Assembly (NCBI GenBank): GCA_902826695.1
Contig: CADEFU010000001.1
Span: 124,001 to 188,000, forward strand
DNA from: an uncultured Alphaproteobacteria bacterium
GTDB lineage: Bacteria > Pseudomonadota > Alphaproteobacteria > Micropepsales > Micropepsaceae
DNA: 64,000 nt
Direction of reading: 5' to 3'
Shown in pieces: positions 35,370 to 44,869 of this stretch. Position numbers and translations under genes: made by a program. Below the pieces are notes generated by a model. The model did no database searches. It saw nothing but the letters and a program-made list of their open reading frames with translations, and was not told the origin of the DNA. Position 1 is the first letter of the stretch; every line of letters starts with the position of its first letter.

Positions 35370-36272
35370 CTACGGCGTTTCGCTGACTGCGGCGACGGTG
35401 TCCCACTTGCCATAGAGGACCGCCACGACGACGCCGGCGGTGTCGTTGATGGCATCGGCGAGTTCTGCGCGGATCGTGCCTTCGCGGATGCGATTGGTCC
35501 AAAGCTCCGGATCGCCGTTCAGTTGCCGGAACCAATATTGGAGAGCTTTCGTGGCGTTTGCCTGGTCGGCGAGGGCGAAGTCTACGATCAGCGGCTCGCG
35601 CGGCTCGAAGTACATGGGATCTTGCGAGGGCCAGGTGATGAGCAGAGGGCCGCTCAAGTGGGCGATGTCTGCTTTGGTGGCGATTGAGCGGGCGAGGCTA
35701 TGGTCGTACCAGGCGATCAGGTTGTCGCAATTGCGATAGCGGAATGCGGACTCGACTTGCCAACGTTCGACAACGGTTGAGACGGGCCAGTAAGTCATCA
35801 GTACTTTGGATGAGGCCGCTGCGTCGGGCGCCATGTAGTCGAGTGAAGCCAGCATGAGCTGGCAGAAGCGGCGCTGAACGGCGCGGTCGTCATCGGTGAT
35901 CGCGGACCTCGGCATCAGCACGAATCCGAAGGCCTTGGTCGTGTCGATTTGCATTTGGCCGCGCTGGAAGTAGCTCACGACCTTTTGCATGCCCGCGGTG
36001 CTGCTGCCGGTGGCGAACCCGGTCATTAGGCCGCCGCCCGTCGGTGGGGGAGAGGATGGTGCGGGAGACGTTCGCGGCGCCGGCGCGGCCGGTATTGGGG
36101 GACACGAAGGGTCTTGGTTGCCCGGGTGACAGTTCGCGGGCGTGGGTGCTGTCGGGATTATCGGCGAGGCGGGCGGGCGGTCTGCCGGGATCATTTGCGC
36201 GAACGCAAGTGGCGCCAGGGCCGCGATCAGAAGCGGCGACAACGCGCGCAGCAGGGTGTGGAGCTTCTGCAT
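35370..36272 (-). CDS. Secreted protein of unknown function with Pro-rich N-terminal region
   Basis: A 300-residue protein with a signal peptide (about 1-26, ending AFA). Residues about 28-80 are Pro/Ala/Ser-rich and probably an extended linker. A compact domain follows (from about 95) containing TTKAFGFVLMPRS and later CDNLIAWYDHSLA and GPLLITWPSQDP. I do not recognise the family. The start at 36272 has AAAGGA upstream and opens the signal peptide. It diverges from the DUF2817 gene. Confidence 0.7.
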   Translation of the reverse strand: MQKLHTLLRALSPLLIAALAPLAFAQMIPADRPPASPIIPTAPTPANCHPGNQDPSCPPIPAAPAPRTSPAPSSPPPTGGGLMTGFATGSSTAGMQKVVSYFQRGQMQIDTTKAFGFVLMPRSAITDDDRAVQRRFCQLMLASLDYMAPDAAASSKVLMTYWPVSTVVERWQVESAFRYRNCDNLIAWYDHSLARSIATKADIAHLSGPLLITWPSQDPMYFEPREPLIVDFALADQANATKALQYWFRQLNGDPELWTNRIREGTIRAELADAINDTAGVVVAVLYGKWDTVAAVSETP

Positions 36273-36404
36273 CTGCCGGTCCTTTGAGAGAATCAGTTGC
36301 TGAAAAAAGGATGGGGGAGGGGATGGCCCAGCGCAACGGTTCTTAAGCTTTTGACTTTGCTGCACAACCGGGTTCATTTGCCGATATTCAATGAGGTGCA
36401 GGTC

Positions 36405-37490
36405 ATGAATTCTGCGGAGAGTTTCAGCGCGTCATACAGCGAAGCGCGGGCAAAGTTTGTCGCGGCGGTAACCTCTGCTGGTGGACAGCAGGAGCGGATT
36501 GCGCACCCTGAACGCGGGCCGGACGGCGGCGATCTTACGACCGATGTTGCCTGGTTCGGGCCGCGCGACGCGGACCGGGTGCTTGTTCTGATTTCGGGTA
36601 CGCATGGCGTGGAAGGCTACTGCGGGTCGGGCGCGCAGGTCGATTGGCTGAAACGGGGCGAGCAAACGCGGCTTGCGAAAGGAACGGCCGCGATGCTGAT
36701 ACACGCGATCAATCCTTATGGGTTCGCGTGGAACCGGCGGGTGACGCATGAGAACGTCGATCTCAATCGCAACTGGATCGACTTCACGAAGCCACTGCCA
36801 AAGAACCCGGCTTACGCAGAGCTCAGCGATGCAATTTGTCCGGACGCCTGGACCGCGGACGCGCAACAGCTGTCGGCCGTGACGCTGATGGGCTATGCGC
36901 AGAAGAATGGAATGCCGGCGCTACAGCAAGCGGTTAGCGGGGGACAGTACACGCACCCTAAAGGCATCTTCTACGGTGGCAACGGTCCGACTTGGTCGCG
37001 CCGCACGCAGAGCGATATTTTCCGCGCGAGGCTCGCGGGTGCTAGCAAGATTGCGATCATCGACTATCACACCGGGCTCGGACCGTGGGGATTTGGCGAG
37101 CAGATCGTGCCGGTGCCGCGGGACAGCGAAGCCTTTAAACGCGCTATGCGCTGGTATGGTTCGTCGGTCACGTCGCCTTCGGGGGGAACGTCGAGTTCGG
37201 CCGACATTTCGGGTGACGGCTTGAGCGCTGCGGCTGCGCTGCTTGCACATGCCGAAGTCACGTCGATGGCGCTTGAGATTGGCACGGTCGAGATGATGCA
37301 AGTCTTATTGGCGTTGCGAGCGGATGCTTGGTTGCACGCGCACGGCGATGTTCGATCGCCACAGGGGCAAGCAATCAAGAAGCAGATGCGCGATGCTTTC
37401 TTTGGCGACTCCGACGACTGGAAGGGGATGGTGGCCGGACAATCACTGCTGGCGACGCGCCAGGCGTTGACGGGGCTGCAGCGGCCTTAA
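36405..37490 (+). CDS. DUF2817 / M14-like peptidase
   Basis: A 361-residue protein resembling zinc carboxypeptidases of the DUF2817 family. Zinc-site landmarks are present: ISGTHGVEGYCGSGAQ (His and Glu), ENVDLNRNW, IDYHTGLGPWGFGE (second His), and a C-terminal MALEIGTVEM with the likely catalytic Glu. No signal peptide is visible from the chosen ATG at 36405, which has GAGGTG nearby. Substrates of the family are poorly known. Confidence 0.85.
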   Translation: MNSAESFSASYSEARAKFVAAVTSAGGQQERIAHPERGPDGGDLTTDVAWFGPRDADRVLVLISGTHGVEGYCGSGAQVDWLKRGEQTRLAKGTAAMLIHAINPYGFAWNRRVTHENVDLNRNWIDFTKPLPKNPAYAELSDAICPDAWTADAQQLSAVTLMGYAQKNGMPALQQAVSGGQYTHPKGIFYGGNGPTWSRRTQSDIFRARLAGASKIAIIDYHTGLGPWGFGEQIVPVPRDSEAFKRAMRWYGSSVTSPSGGTSSSADISGDGLSAAAALLAHAEVTSMALEIGTVEMMQVLLALRADAWLHAHGDVRSPQGQAIKKQMRDAFFGDSDDWKGMVAGQSLLATRQALTGLQRP

Positions 37491-37640
37491 CGAGCGCTGT
37501 GATGCGGGTACAACGCGTCGGCTTTGTTTCACTGCGACGGGTGCGCTGAGGCGCGCGGCTCGTGCAGTTAACGGATCGTGAACGCTTTCATGGCGAACTT
37601 TCGTTTCGTGCCGTACAGTTCGGCTTCGAGCGAGGGTGCG

Positions 37641-38039
37641 ATGCTCAAGTATGTTTCGCCGGCGTTTGTATTGGCGTTGTTGGCTCATGCGGTATTGGCG
37701 GGGCCCGCGGGCGTGACAGTGCGCCTGCAAACGCCTGAGGCTTTTGCCTCGGCTTGCAAGCTTTCGCCGGGGTTTCAGTCGGCGGGTTTGTGGCAACAAG
37801 AAGAGCGTGACGACGACAGCTATGTTCGTAACGTCATTGCCGATGCGCGCGAAATGCCAGGCGTGCGCGCTGCCGTGGCGCGGTTTAAAGCCGAACTTCA
37901 AGATCGCGCACTCGCGGAGGCGATCGCCAAGCAGCCGTTTGTGTCCGGCCGCCTGACACTTGCGGGGTGCGCCTCTTATGCGGCCTATGATGGATCGGAA
38001 GGCAGCGAAGGTCTTTTTCCTTCGCTGCGTATCCAGTGA
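37641..38039 (+). CDS. Small exported protein, unknown
   Basis: A 132-residue protein with an N-terminal signal peptide (LKYVSPAFVLALLAHAVLA). The mature part has two Cys (SACKLSP and AGCASY), suggesting a disulfide, and a helical middle (VRAAVARFKAELQDRALAEA). The ATG at 37641 with GAGGG upstream opens the signal; an earlier in-frame ATG at 37578 lacks one. Its stop is adjacent to the stop of the opposite-strand gene at 38040. The family is not recognised. Confidence 0.6.
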   Translation: MLKYVSPAFVLALLAHAVLAGPAGVTVRLQTPEAFASACKLSPGFQSAGLWQQEERDDDSYVRNVIADAREMPGVRAAVARFKAELQDRALAEAIAKQPFVSGRLTLAGCASYAAYDGSEGSEGLFPSLRIQ

Positions 38040-38591
38040 TCAGGCTTTCGCCGGCGTGACGAAATAAGACAGCACCAAACCCGCGATTAGGAATGAACCG
38101 AACGTGTAGCCCGCGCTGATCAGTGCGTGGGTCCACGGCCAGTGCCACCAAATCGGCTGCCCCATATGAGCCGTGAACGCGGCGATGACGCCGATGAACG
38201 CCACGATCTTCAAGCGATCGGCATAGGCGGGCGCAACCGGCAGCACCATTTGGAGCAGGAGCGCAAGCAGGATCGCGGTGCCGAGCATGTGTAGGAAGCC
38301 GAACGCCATCGTTTGGCTCATCGGTGCGGTGCCGCCGCTTCTGTAGTTGATCATCGCGACGGGGCCAGCGCTCATGCGGTTCTGCCACTCTTCGGGCGAG
38401 CCGTGTTTCGGCTCCGGCACGAAGTAGACGCCGTCCGCGGGCAGGTTCGCTTTGAGCGTGTCGGCGATCGCGGTCTCGTTTTCGCCGGTCATGTGCGAGA
38501 ACGGATCGATGATGCCCGAGCCCCAATAGATGAAACCCCACACAAACATAGCGATGGCAGCCAGCGCCGCGCCAAGGGCGAGTTTGATCAT
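38040..38591 (-). CDS. Hypothetical four-helix membrane protein
   Basis: A 183-residue protein with a strong AGGAGGAAAC ribosome site. A first helix (about 4-26) is followed by a soluble, probably periplasmic stretch of about 60 residues with DGVYFVPEPKHGSPEEW. Three more helices follow (about 93-115, 122-142, 150-175) with AHMGQPIWWHWPW between the last two. The His/Trp-rich loop could bind metal or haem, but this is speculation. The family is not recognised. Confidence 0.72.
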   Translation of the reverse strand: MIKLALGAALAAIAMFVWGFIYWGSGIIDPFSHMTGENETAIADTLKANLPADGVYFVPEPKHGSPEEWQNRMSAGPVAMINYRSGGTAPMSQTMAFGFLHMLGTAILLALLLQMVLPVAPAYADRLKIVAFIGVIAAFTAHMGQPIWWHWPWTHALISAGYTFGSFLIAGLVLSYFVTPAKA

Positions 38592-38706
38592 GTGTTTCCT
38601 CCTGTCGTTGGGGCATTGCGCGCTCTCAGACTCGGGATACTAGCGCAGTTCGACGGCGCACGGTCATGGTGCTATATGCGGGCTTAGCAAATGGGATCGC
38701 GAGCGA

Positions 38707-39882
38707 ATGGACATCTTCATCACTGGCGCGGCGCGCACGCCGATGGGCGGGTTTCAAGGCGAACTTTCGGGGTTGACGGGACCGCAGCTTGGCGCGGCTG
38801 CCATACGGGCCGCGGTCGCGCGTGCGGGTGTGAAGGCCGAGGACGTGGCAGAGGCCTATATGGGATGCGTACTTCCCGCCGGTGTGGGACAGGCGCCGGC
38901 GCGGCAGGCGTCGATTCATGGCGGGCTGCCGAACACGGTGCCTTGCACGACTGTGAACAAAGTTTGCGGGTCAGGGATGAAGGCGTTGATGCTTGCCGCA
39001 GATCAGCTGCGCGACGGCGACGCGGGCGTCATGGTTGCTGGCGGCATGGAGTCAATGTCGAACGCTCCCTACTTGTTGCCAAAGGCGCGCGGCGGGTTTC
39101 GTCTCGGGCATGGCGAGGTCAAAGACCACATGTTCCTCGACGGGCTCGAGGATGCGTATGAAGGGCGACTGATGGGAACCTACGCCGAGGATGCGGCGCG
39201 GCACTATCAGTTCACGCGGGCGGAGCAAGACGCGTACGCGATCGAGTCGCTGGCGCGATCGCAGCGTGCACAGAAGGACGGCTGCTTCGAGAAAGAGATT
39301 GTGGCTGTTGCCGTGCGGGGCAAGGGCGGCGACGTTGCAGTGTCGATTGATGAGCAACCGCGCAAGGCGGATGCTGCAAAGATCCCGACGCTAAAGCCGG
39401 CTTTTGCGAAGGACGGCACGGTGACGGCTGCGAACTCTTCGTCCATTTCGGATGGAGCTGCCGCGTTGGTGCTGGCGCGTGGTGATGTCGTGTCGTCGCG
39501 CGGGCTGAAGCCGATTGCGCGAATCGTGGCTCAGGCAAGCAATGCGGCGGAGCCTCGTTGGTTCACGACGGCGCCCGTGAAGGCGATCGAGCGCGTGCTT
39601 GAGCGCGCGCGCTGGAAGAAGGGCGACGTCGATCTGTACGAGGTCAATGAGGCGTTCGCGGTGGTGGCGATGATTGCGCTGCGCGATCTGTCGCTTGCGC
39701 ATGACGTTGTGAATGTTAACGGTGGGGCGTGTGCGCTGGGCCATCCGATTGGCGCTTCCGGCGCGCGCATCGTGGTGACGCTGATCAACGCGCTGGAGCG
39801 GCGCGGGCTCAAGCGGGGTGTGGCATCGCTGTGTATCGGCGGTGGTGAGGCGACGGCGTTGGCGGTGGAGCTCGTGAGTTAG
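38707..39882 (+). CDS. Acetyl-CoA acetyltransferase (thiolase)
   Basis: A complete 391-residue thiolase. The nucleophilic Cys is in TVNKVCGSGMKA (near residue 89), followed by GGMESMSNAPYL; the C-terminal active-site blocks are NVNGGACALGHPIGASGAR (His) and LCIGGGEATA (Cys). Length and sequence match biosynthetic-type acetoacetyl-CoA thiolases (PhaA/AtoB), which join or split two acetyl-CoA. No phaB or phaC lies beside it. It is distinct from the truncated thiolase at the left edge. Confidence 0.95.
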   Translation: MDIFITGAARTPMGGFQGELSGLTGPQLGAAAIRAAVARAGVKAEDVAEAYMGCVLPAGVGQAPARQASIHGGLPNTVPCTTVNKVCGSGMKALMLAADQLRDGDAGVMVAGGMESMSNAPYLLPKARGGFRLGHGEVKDHMFLDGLEDAYEGRLMGTYAEDAARHYQFTRAEQDAYAIESLARSQRAQKDGCFEKEIVAVAVRGKGGDVAVSIDEQPRKADAAKIPTLKPAFAKDGTVTAANSSSISDGAAALVLARGDVVSSRGLKPIARIVAQASNAAEPRWFTTAPVKAIERVLERARWKKGDVDLYEVNEAFAVVAMIALRDLSLAHDVVNVNGGACALGHPIGASGARIVVTLINALERRGLKRGVASLCIGGGEATALAVELVS

Positions 39883-40090
39883 TGGGTCTGACCGATGCGG
39901 GGCGCCAGTAAATCCACTTGCCTGTGAGCGAATCTCAACGAATGAAGAAGAGAAGTTGCGCTCAACGCCGGACTCACCCGTTCTTTGGTGTTGGCGTACA
40001 TCTGCGCTGTCTAGCCTGCTTCCATAACGATTCGACGTACAAGCCAAAAGGCAAGCGTCGGCAAACAAACAAAAACAGTGGGGTCGGCCT

Positions 40091-40762
40091 ATGAATAAAC
40101 AAGCACTCTTTGCATCCGTGTTTGCGCTCGGCGTTCTGGCCGTGCCGGCGAACGCTGATTTCGGCGGTCTCTATATCGGTGGCCATGCTGGCGGCGCGTG
40201 GGGTGATGTCGATACGACAACTGTTAGCGACGGAACCGCTTATTGGGACCCTGCGCCGGGTGGCACGACGGCTAGCGAAGTCGATGGTGTCCTTGGCGGT
40301 GCGCAAATCGGCTACGATTTCAGCTTCTCAGGCTGGCTCGTTGGCGTTGAACTGGCTGGGTCGTTCGGCGAAATCGATCAAACGACCCTGTTGGGTACCG
40401 ATGATGTTTACACGGTCGGGGCGAACTGGCTCGCCAATGCGTCCGCCCGTCTTGGCTGGCTATGGAACGGCCGCACGTTGTTCTATGCGAAGGGCGGTTA
40501 TGCGGTGGCCGAAATTGAAACGACCGCACTCGATACCGTTGGGCCAAATACAGGCGCGTTCGCGACGAGCGAGAGGCACAGTGGGTGGCTTGCCGGTGCC
40601 GGCATCGAGCACATGATCTCAAACGACGTGTCGTTCGGAATCGAATACAATTACATGGATTTGGGCGAGCAGGATCACCGGCCGCCGCTCATCGTCAACG
40701 ATGTCGAGGTTACGCTGCACACGGTGACTGCCCGTTTGAACTGGCATTTTTGGACGCCCTAA
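40091..40762 (+). CDS. Outer membrane beta-barrel protein (Omp25/RopB-like)
   Basis: A 223-residue protein with a signal peptide ending in PANA (about residue 22). FGGLYIGGHAGGAWG is the typical first strand of the alphaproteobacterial porin/Opa-like family. The strands IGYDFSFSGWLVGVEL, ASARLGWLWNGRTLFYAKGG and FGIEYNYMDLG complete a probable eight-stranded barrel. The C-terminus ends ARLNWHFWTP. Roles in this family are structural or adhesive. Followed by a strong terminator. Confidence 0.88.
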   Translation: MNKQALFASVFALGVLAVPANADFGGLYIGGHAGGAWGDVDTTTVSDGTAYWDPAPGGTTASEVDGVLGGAQIGYDFSFSGWLVGVELAGSFGEIDQTTLLGTDDVYTVGANWLANASARLGWLWNGRTLFYAKGGYAVAEIETTALDTVGPNTGAFATSERHSGWLAGAGIEHMISNDVSFGIEYNYMDLGEQDHRPPLIVNDVEVTLHTVTARLNWHFWTP

Positions 40763-40785
40763 AGAGCGGCCAGAAGCGAAACTTC

Positions 40786-40816
40786 AAACCCCCGTCCGCA
40801 AGGTCGGGGGTTTTTT
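40786..40816 (+). terminator. Intrinsic terminator of the outer membrane protein gene
   Basis: Perfect 9-bp stem AAACCCCCG/CGGGGGTTT (40786-40794, 40805-40813) with a 10-base loop and six T. It lies two bases from the stop of the opposite gene and may serve both strands. Confidence 0.92.
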
Positions 40817-40817
40817 G

Positions 40818-41861
40818 CTATGCGCGGGCGTTGCTGCGGCGGCGGCGCAAGCCGCGCGTGGCGGCGAGCGCGAGTAGCCCCACGATCCAGGCGCCGAAGC
40901 CGGTGATGGAAGCTGCCATCCAGTCGATTACCTTGGACGACGTCTTGAACGAGCGGAGCGCGGTCTTACCGGTCAGCTCCATGATGCCACGCGAACGGAT
41001 GCCGAAGCGCTTTGTCATGTCGGCGACGTCGTCGAGATTTTCCCCAGTCTTGACGTATTTGAGGAGACGGATGGTCTCGGCCGGGCCAACGGTGCTGTTG
41101 ATGTCGCCGATGCGGCCCAACACCGGCACTAGTTTGGCGGCTCGCACGTTGCGGCCGTAGTCGGAGAAGACACGCTGCGTCTTGGTCAAGTCCGTGAGGT
41201 CGGTCGAGCGCAGGGTCTGGCGAAGCAGCGGCATGTTTACGGCCTCGCTGGTCATGCGCGTTAGTCCCTCAGCGAATTCCTTGGTTAGCTTGCCGGAGCG
41301 CCTGGCCGCCTTCATGAGCGAGATGCCAGCTTTGACGACGACGCCTCCGCCGCCGGTGGCTATTGTTGCGGCGGTCGCGCCGAGGCCCACGACGGAGAGG
41401 CCTAGGACGAGCTCGCTGTACTCTTGGCCAGCGAGCAATTTTGAGCCTTCGGCGGCAATGTCGCGCACGTCGCCGACGACGGTGAGATCTGACGAAACTG
41501 CGCCTGCGATGCCTGCGTTCGAGTTGCCTTGGCCGGTCGCGAAGCCCTCGCTGAACTCCCACGCGTTGCGGACGACAGTTGCCGAAAGGGTGTGCGCCTC
41601 GTCGAGTTTGGTCAGCGTCTCCTTCGGAATCTCGTAGTTCATGAATTTCGCGATTTCGAAGTAGAGATCCGCGTCCTCGATGTCGTCGCGCTCCAATGCG
41701 CCGATGATCTTCTGATTGATGAGGCTGGGCGATGCCGCGGCGGCGAGGTCGGCCTTGACGGCCTTCTCAATCGGGATCGAGAAGCCGATGCCGGTGAAAT
41801 AGGCGAGGGCTACGGCTGCTGCCGTTAGAAATAGCAATACCAACGCCAGGCGCGACAGCAT
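40818..41861 (-). CDS. Hypothetical membrane protein, 347 residues
   Basis: One N-terminal membrane helix (about 3-22) and one C-terminal helix (about 318-338) flank a large Ala/Gly-rich region, with a possible third hydrophobic stretch near 150-175 (VLGLSVVGLGATAATIATGGGGVVV). The C-terminus RGLRRRRSNARA is strongly basic, so it should face the cytoplasm. SD GAGGGG precedes the ATG at 41861. No domain is recognised. Confidence 0.72.
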   Translation of the reverse strand: MLSRLALVLLFLTAAAVALAYFTGIGFSIPIEKAVKADLAAAASPSLINQKIIGALERDDIEDADLYFEIAKFMNYEIPKETLTKLDEAHTLSATVVRNAWEFSEGFATGQGNSNAGIAGAVSSDLTVVGDVRDIAAEGSKLLAGQEYSELVLGLSVVGLGATAATIATGGGGVVVKAGISLMKAARRSGKLTKEFAEGLTRMTSEAVNMPLLRQTLRSTDLTDLTKTQRVFSDYGRNVRAAKLVPVLGRIGDINSTVGPAETIRLLKYVKTGENLDDVADMTKRFGIRSRGIMELTGKTALRSFKTSSKVIDWMAASITGFGAWIVGLLALAATRGLRRRRSNARA

Positions 41862-41994
41862 GCGGCCCCTCAAGTTTCCCAAACTTCCCCGCACGGATTA
41901 TTGCAGGAAGTAGGGTCTTGGGACAGGCGGCAAAAAGGGGAGCAGAGCTTGCACTCCGCCCCCCTCTTTCGCGGAATTCCCCCCGAAATTCCGC

Positions 41995-43044
41995 TTATTC
42001 GAGATCGATCGTCGCGCGCCGGTTCTGTGGCTCTTTGGTGTTGTCGCCTGTTTGGATCGAGAGCTGGCCCTCGCCTACGCCGGTGGCCGAGATTGAGCCC
42101 GCCGGAATGCCTTTGCCGACGAGGTTCGTCTTCGCGGCGGTGGCACGGCATTCGGACAGACGTTGGTTTGCGCGCTGCGAGCCAACAGTGTCCGTGTGAC
42201 CGACGATTTTGACCGTGACCGAGCCGATTGTGCGGGCGGCGCCGGCGGCTTCGCTCAGCACAGTGTCGGCGTCGGCCGATATGTTGCACTTGTTGAAGCC
42301 GAAGTAGATTACGTACTGGCGCGCGACCGGCGGCGGCGCCGCGGGCGGGGCAGAGGTGATGACGGCCGGTTCTTCTTCTTGGTGCGAGCCGAAGCGCAGG
42401 CCCAACGTTACCAGATGCTGCTGCAGGATGTCGGTGTCGAGATGCGCGACGTTCGGTGCTACGAGCGACTGCTCGAACTCGAATCCGGGCACATAGAGGT
42501 AGCGGTAGTTCAGAACAAGATCGAGCCAGCTCGACACGCGGTACGACATCCCGACGATGCCCTGGAAGGCAATGGAGACGTTGTCGGCGGCGAGCATCGG
42601 GTTCGTCAGCGTGTTCGAGTCGATGCGGCCATAGTCGGCGCCCACGCCTGCGCCGACCGAGAGCGTGAACGGTCCGGACGACGGCAGGTCGTACATGAAG
42701 TTGATCATCGCCGTGTATTGGCTGAGATCGCCGGTCTGCGGCGTCACGATGGCGCCGGTGGTCATCGCTTCCAGGCTGTTCACCCGGTAGCCGCCTTCGA
42801 CTTCCATACGCCAGCCGTTGTCGTAGGCGTAGCCGAGGCTGGCGAGGCCAGCCCAGCCGCGTTCAAGCGTCAGGTTCGATCCGGCCGGCAGGCCCGGTGG
42901 GATGTATTGGTCGATGCCGAAATCGTGTGCGTAGGTTCCCCCGCCTTCGAAGACGCCGTACCAACCTTTGAGGCGCGCGGCGTTTGCCGGCGCAGCAAGA
43001 GCGACGAGCGCCGCGGCCCCCAGAAGGGCTGCTCCATACCTCAT
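41995..43044 (-). CDS. Outer membrane beta-barrel protein with OmpA peptidoglycan-binding domain
   Basis: A 349-residue protein. The signal peptide (about 1-22) ends ANA. A barrel of about 200 residues begins LKGWYGVFEGGGTYAHDF and ends VTLGLRFG. A Pro/Ala linker (about 220-240) leads into an OmpA-like domain (about 245-349) with the usual IVGHTDTVGS and NQRLSECRATA motifs that grip diaminopimelate in peptidoglycan. It should tether the outer membrane to the wall. GGGGATC precedes the ATG at 43044. Confidence 0.92.
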   Translation of the reverse strand: MRYGAALLGAAALVALAAPANAARLKGWYGVFEGGGTYAHDFGIDQYIPPGLPAGSNLTLERGWAGLASLGYAYDNGWRMEVEGGYRVNSLEAMTTGAIVTPQTGDLSQYTAMINFMYDLPSSGPFTLSVGAGVGADYGRIDSNTLTNPMLAADNVSIAFQGIVGMSYRVSSWLDLVLNYRYLYVPGFEFEQSLVAPNVAHLDTDILQQHLVTLGLRFGSHQEEEPAVITSAPPAAPPPVARQYVIYFGFNKCNISADADTVLSEAAGAARTIGSVTVKIVGHTDTVGSQRANQRLSECRATAAKTNLVGKGIPAGSISATGVGEGQLSIQTGDNTKEPQNRRATIDLE

Positions 43045-43331
43045 GATGATCCCCAACCCCAATTCGGCGACTCTGAAGGCGTTTCCCCGCGCCTTCAGAG
43101 TGCCGTTCGATCCCAACCCAGGGTGCGTTCCCAATGACACCCCATCGCGAGGCGAAGACTGGCACAACTGCGGCAGATGGGAACTACGCGAGTTATTGTT
43201 GGTATATGCGGGCCGACAACTGCTGCGCGTGGGTTGGAACTGGTTTATGCGATGTGAGCGGAAAAGTTGCGCTTTCTGTCTTCACCACCGCACGTGAGTA
43301 AGGTTCATGGGCTTTGTGGTTCGCGCCGTGA

Positions 43332-43378
43332 GACCTACTGAAAGCAGTAGGTCCTGCGAGACTTGTCCGTGTTCGGAC
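43332..43378. other. Paired hairpins in a 453-bp gap
   Basis: The gap 43045-43497 has no credible gene. It contains a perfect 9-bp stem GACCTACTG/CAGTAGGTC with an AAAG tetraloop (43332-43353), and 11 bases later a 5-bp stem GTCCG/CGGAC with a four-base loop (43365-43378). No U-run follows. They could belong to a small RNA or to the 5' leader of the gamma-carbonic anhydrase gene. Confidence 0.45.
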
Positions 43379-43497
43379 TATCGTAAACGCGGTCGAGTGG
43401 GCATTTCATGGCGTATGGGGGACATCGTAGCGGGCATGCAACACATGGGCGGCATTCTTCCTGGTAACTGTCGCTGTGTTTTCAAATCGAGGATCGC

Positions 43498-44025
43498 ATG
43501 ACGGTTTACGCACTTGGCGACTTGCGGCCGGAGCTTCCGGCAAAGGGCGACTATTGGATTGCACCCAATGCGATGGTGATGGGGCGGGTGCGGCTGCTCA
43601 AAGACGCCAGCGTTTGGTTTGGTGCGACCGCCCGGGGCGACACGGAGTGGATCACGATCGGCGAAGGGTCGAACGTTCAAGACGGGTCTGTCTTGCATAC
43701 CGATCCAGGGGTGCCGCTTACCATCGGCCGGGGCGTCACGATCGGCCACTTGGTGATGCTGCACGGATGCGAGATCGGTGACGGGTCGCTTGTCGGGATA
43801 GGCTCAATCATCCTGAACCGCACGAAGATCGGGAAAAACTGCCTCATTGGTGCGAACACGCTGCTGACCGAGGGCAAGGAGATCCCGGACAACTCGGTCG
43901 TGATGGGAGCGCCCGGCAGGGTCGTGCGGCAGGTGGACGATGGCGTGCGTGCGATGCTGCAGATGTCGGCCGCGCACTACGTCGAAAACTGGAAGCGGTT
44001 CGCACGCGAGTTAACCGAACTCTAA
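43498..44025 (+). CDS. Gamma-carbonic anhydrase family protein
   Basis: A 175-residue left-handed beta-helix protein with hexapeptide repeats. The metal-ligand pattern is present: a first His in [13 protein letters not shown] and two more in [15 protein letters not shown]. The conserved GTRVxIG-like turns and the C-terminal helix ([14 protein letters not shown]) fit the YrdA/PaaY type. Whether it has real carbonic anhydrase activity is uncertain in this family. No obvious Shine-Dalgarno precedes the ATG. Confidence 0.9.
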   Translation: MTVYALGDLRPELPAKGDYWIAPNAMVMGRVRLLKDASVWFGATARGDTEWITIGEGSNVQDGSVLHTDPGVPLTIGRGVTIGHLVMLHGCEIGDGSLVGIGSIILNRTKIGKNCLIGANTLLTEGKEIPDNSVVMGAPGRVVRQVDDGVRAMLQMSAAHYVENWKRFARELTEL

Positions 44026-44202
44026 CCACGATCCGGCGTTTAGAGATTATTCAACATAAGGCGCGGTCGCGAAACGCTTGAGACCCAAGCGAAATTGCGG
44101 CTTTTGCGTTGGCATGGCGTTCGCAACACCTCGAAGCAAGAGGGCCCATCGGCTGTTTCCAAACGGGACAGCGGGCTTTGAACGAGGAAGGTTTCCCGAG
44201 CC

Positions 44203-44775
44203 ATGCGTCACCCCCATACGCAAAGCCTGCTCGATCACTGGCGTGCTGCTCGCGGTGAAGCGCTTGCGCCCGCCAAGGCCAGCATCGAACCGCGCGCGAT
44301 CAAAGCTCACCTTGCGTTCTCGTTCCTTCTGAAGCGCGATGCGGGGGGCAAGTTCTCGTTTGTGCTCGCCGGCACCGGCATGTGCGATCTGTTCGGCGAG
44401 GAACTGCGCGGCAAGAGCTTCGCGCATTTGTGGGCGGAACCGTCACGCAACGCCGCCTCGACGTCGCTGAACCGCGTCATGAACCTGGCGGTGCCGACCG
44501 TTGCCCTGTGCGTCGCGGAGACTGAAGATCAGCGTCCGATGCCGGGCGAGGTGATGCTGCTCCCGTATGCGGATGAGCGCGGCGAGACGACCTATATTCT
44601 CGGCCATTTCCAGCCGCTGGAGCCTTTGAGCCGGTTGGCAGGCCGTAAGCTCGTGCGGATGCGCATGACGGCGAACGCGATTTTGACCGGCGACCAAGCG
44701 AGTCCAAGTGCGGTCGCTTTCTCCGAAGACAAGCGCAAGACGGCGAAACATCTGAAAGTCGTCAGCTCGCGCTAA
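44203..44775 (+). CDS. PAS-fold protein (PAS_5/DUF1457, MopJ-like)
   Basis: A 190-residue cytoplasmic protein. An N-terminal LLDHWRAARG segment leads into a PAS_5 domain (about 10-150) with the family pattern FSFVLAGTGMCDLFGEELRGKSFAHLW. The tail (about 160-190) is basic and probably disordered. The relative MopJ in Caulobacter localises to the pole and links to cell-cycle and second-messenger signalling; whether this copy does the same is unknown. Bidirectional terminator downstream. Confidence 0.85.
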   Translation: MRHPHTQSLLDHWRAARGEALAPAKASIEPRAIKAHLAFSFLLKRDAGGKFSFVLAGTGMCDLFGEELRGKSFAHLWAEPSRNAASTSLNRVMNLAVPTVALCVAETEDQRPMPGEVMLLPYADERGETTYILGHFQPLEPLSRLAGRKLVRMRMTANAILTGDQASPSAVAFSEDKRKTAKHLKVVSSR

Positions 44776-44824
44776 CCCATTCAGTGCCTCACCTTCGACT
44801 TCCACCACCTGTGTGAAACTAAAA

Positions 44825-44851
44825 AGGGCGCCGAAAGGCGCCCTATTTTTT
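44825..44851. terminator. Bidirectional terminator
   Basis: Perfect 8-bp stem AGGGCGCC/GGCGCCCT (44825-44832, 44837-44844) with a GAAA tetraloop. TATTTTTT follows on the plus strand, and an A-run precedes it, giving a T-run on the minus strand. It separates the PAS gene and the converging gene at 44870. Confidence 0.92.
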
Positions 44852-44869
44852 CGCAACTGCTGCCGCCGC

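Noticed and set aside
42163-43137. A 324-codon plus-strand frame opposite the OmpA-like gene
   Set aside because: The minus strand encodes a complete OmpA-domain protein; the opposite frame shows no domain.
43307-43501. A 64-codon frame with a CETCPC motif before the gamma-carbonic anhydrase gene
   Set aside because: It overlaps the start of the next gene, has no ribosome site, and covers the hairpins; coding looks unlikely.
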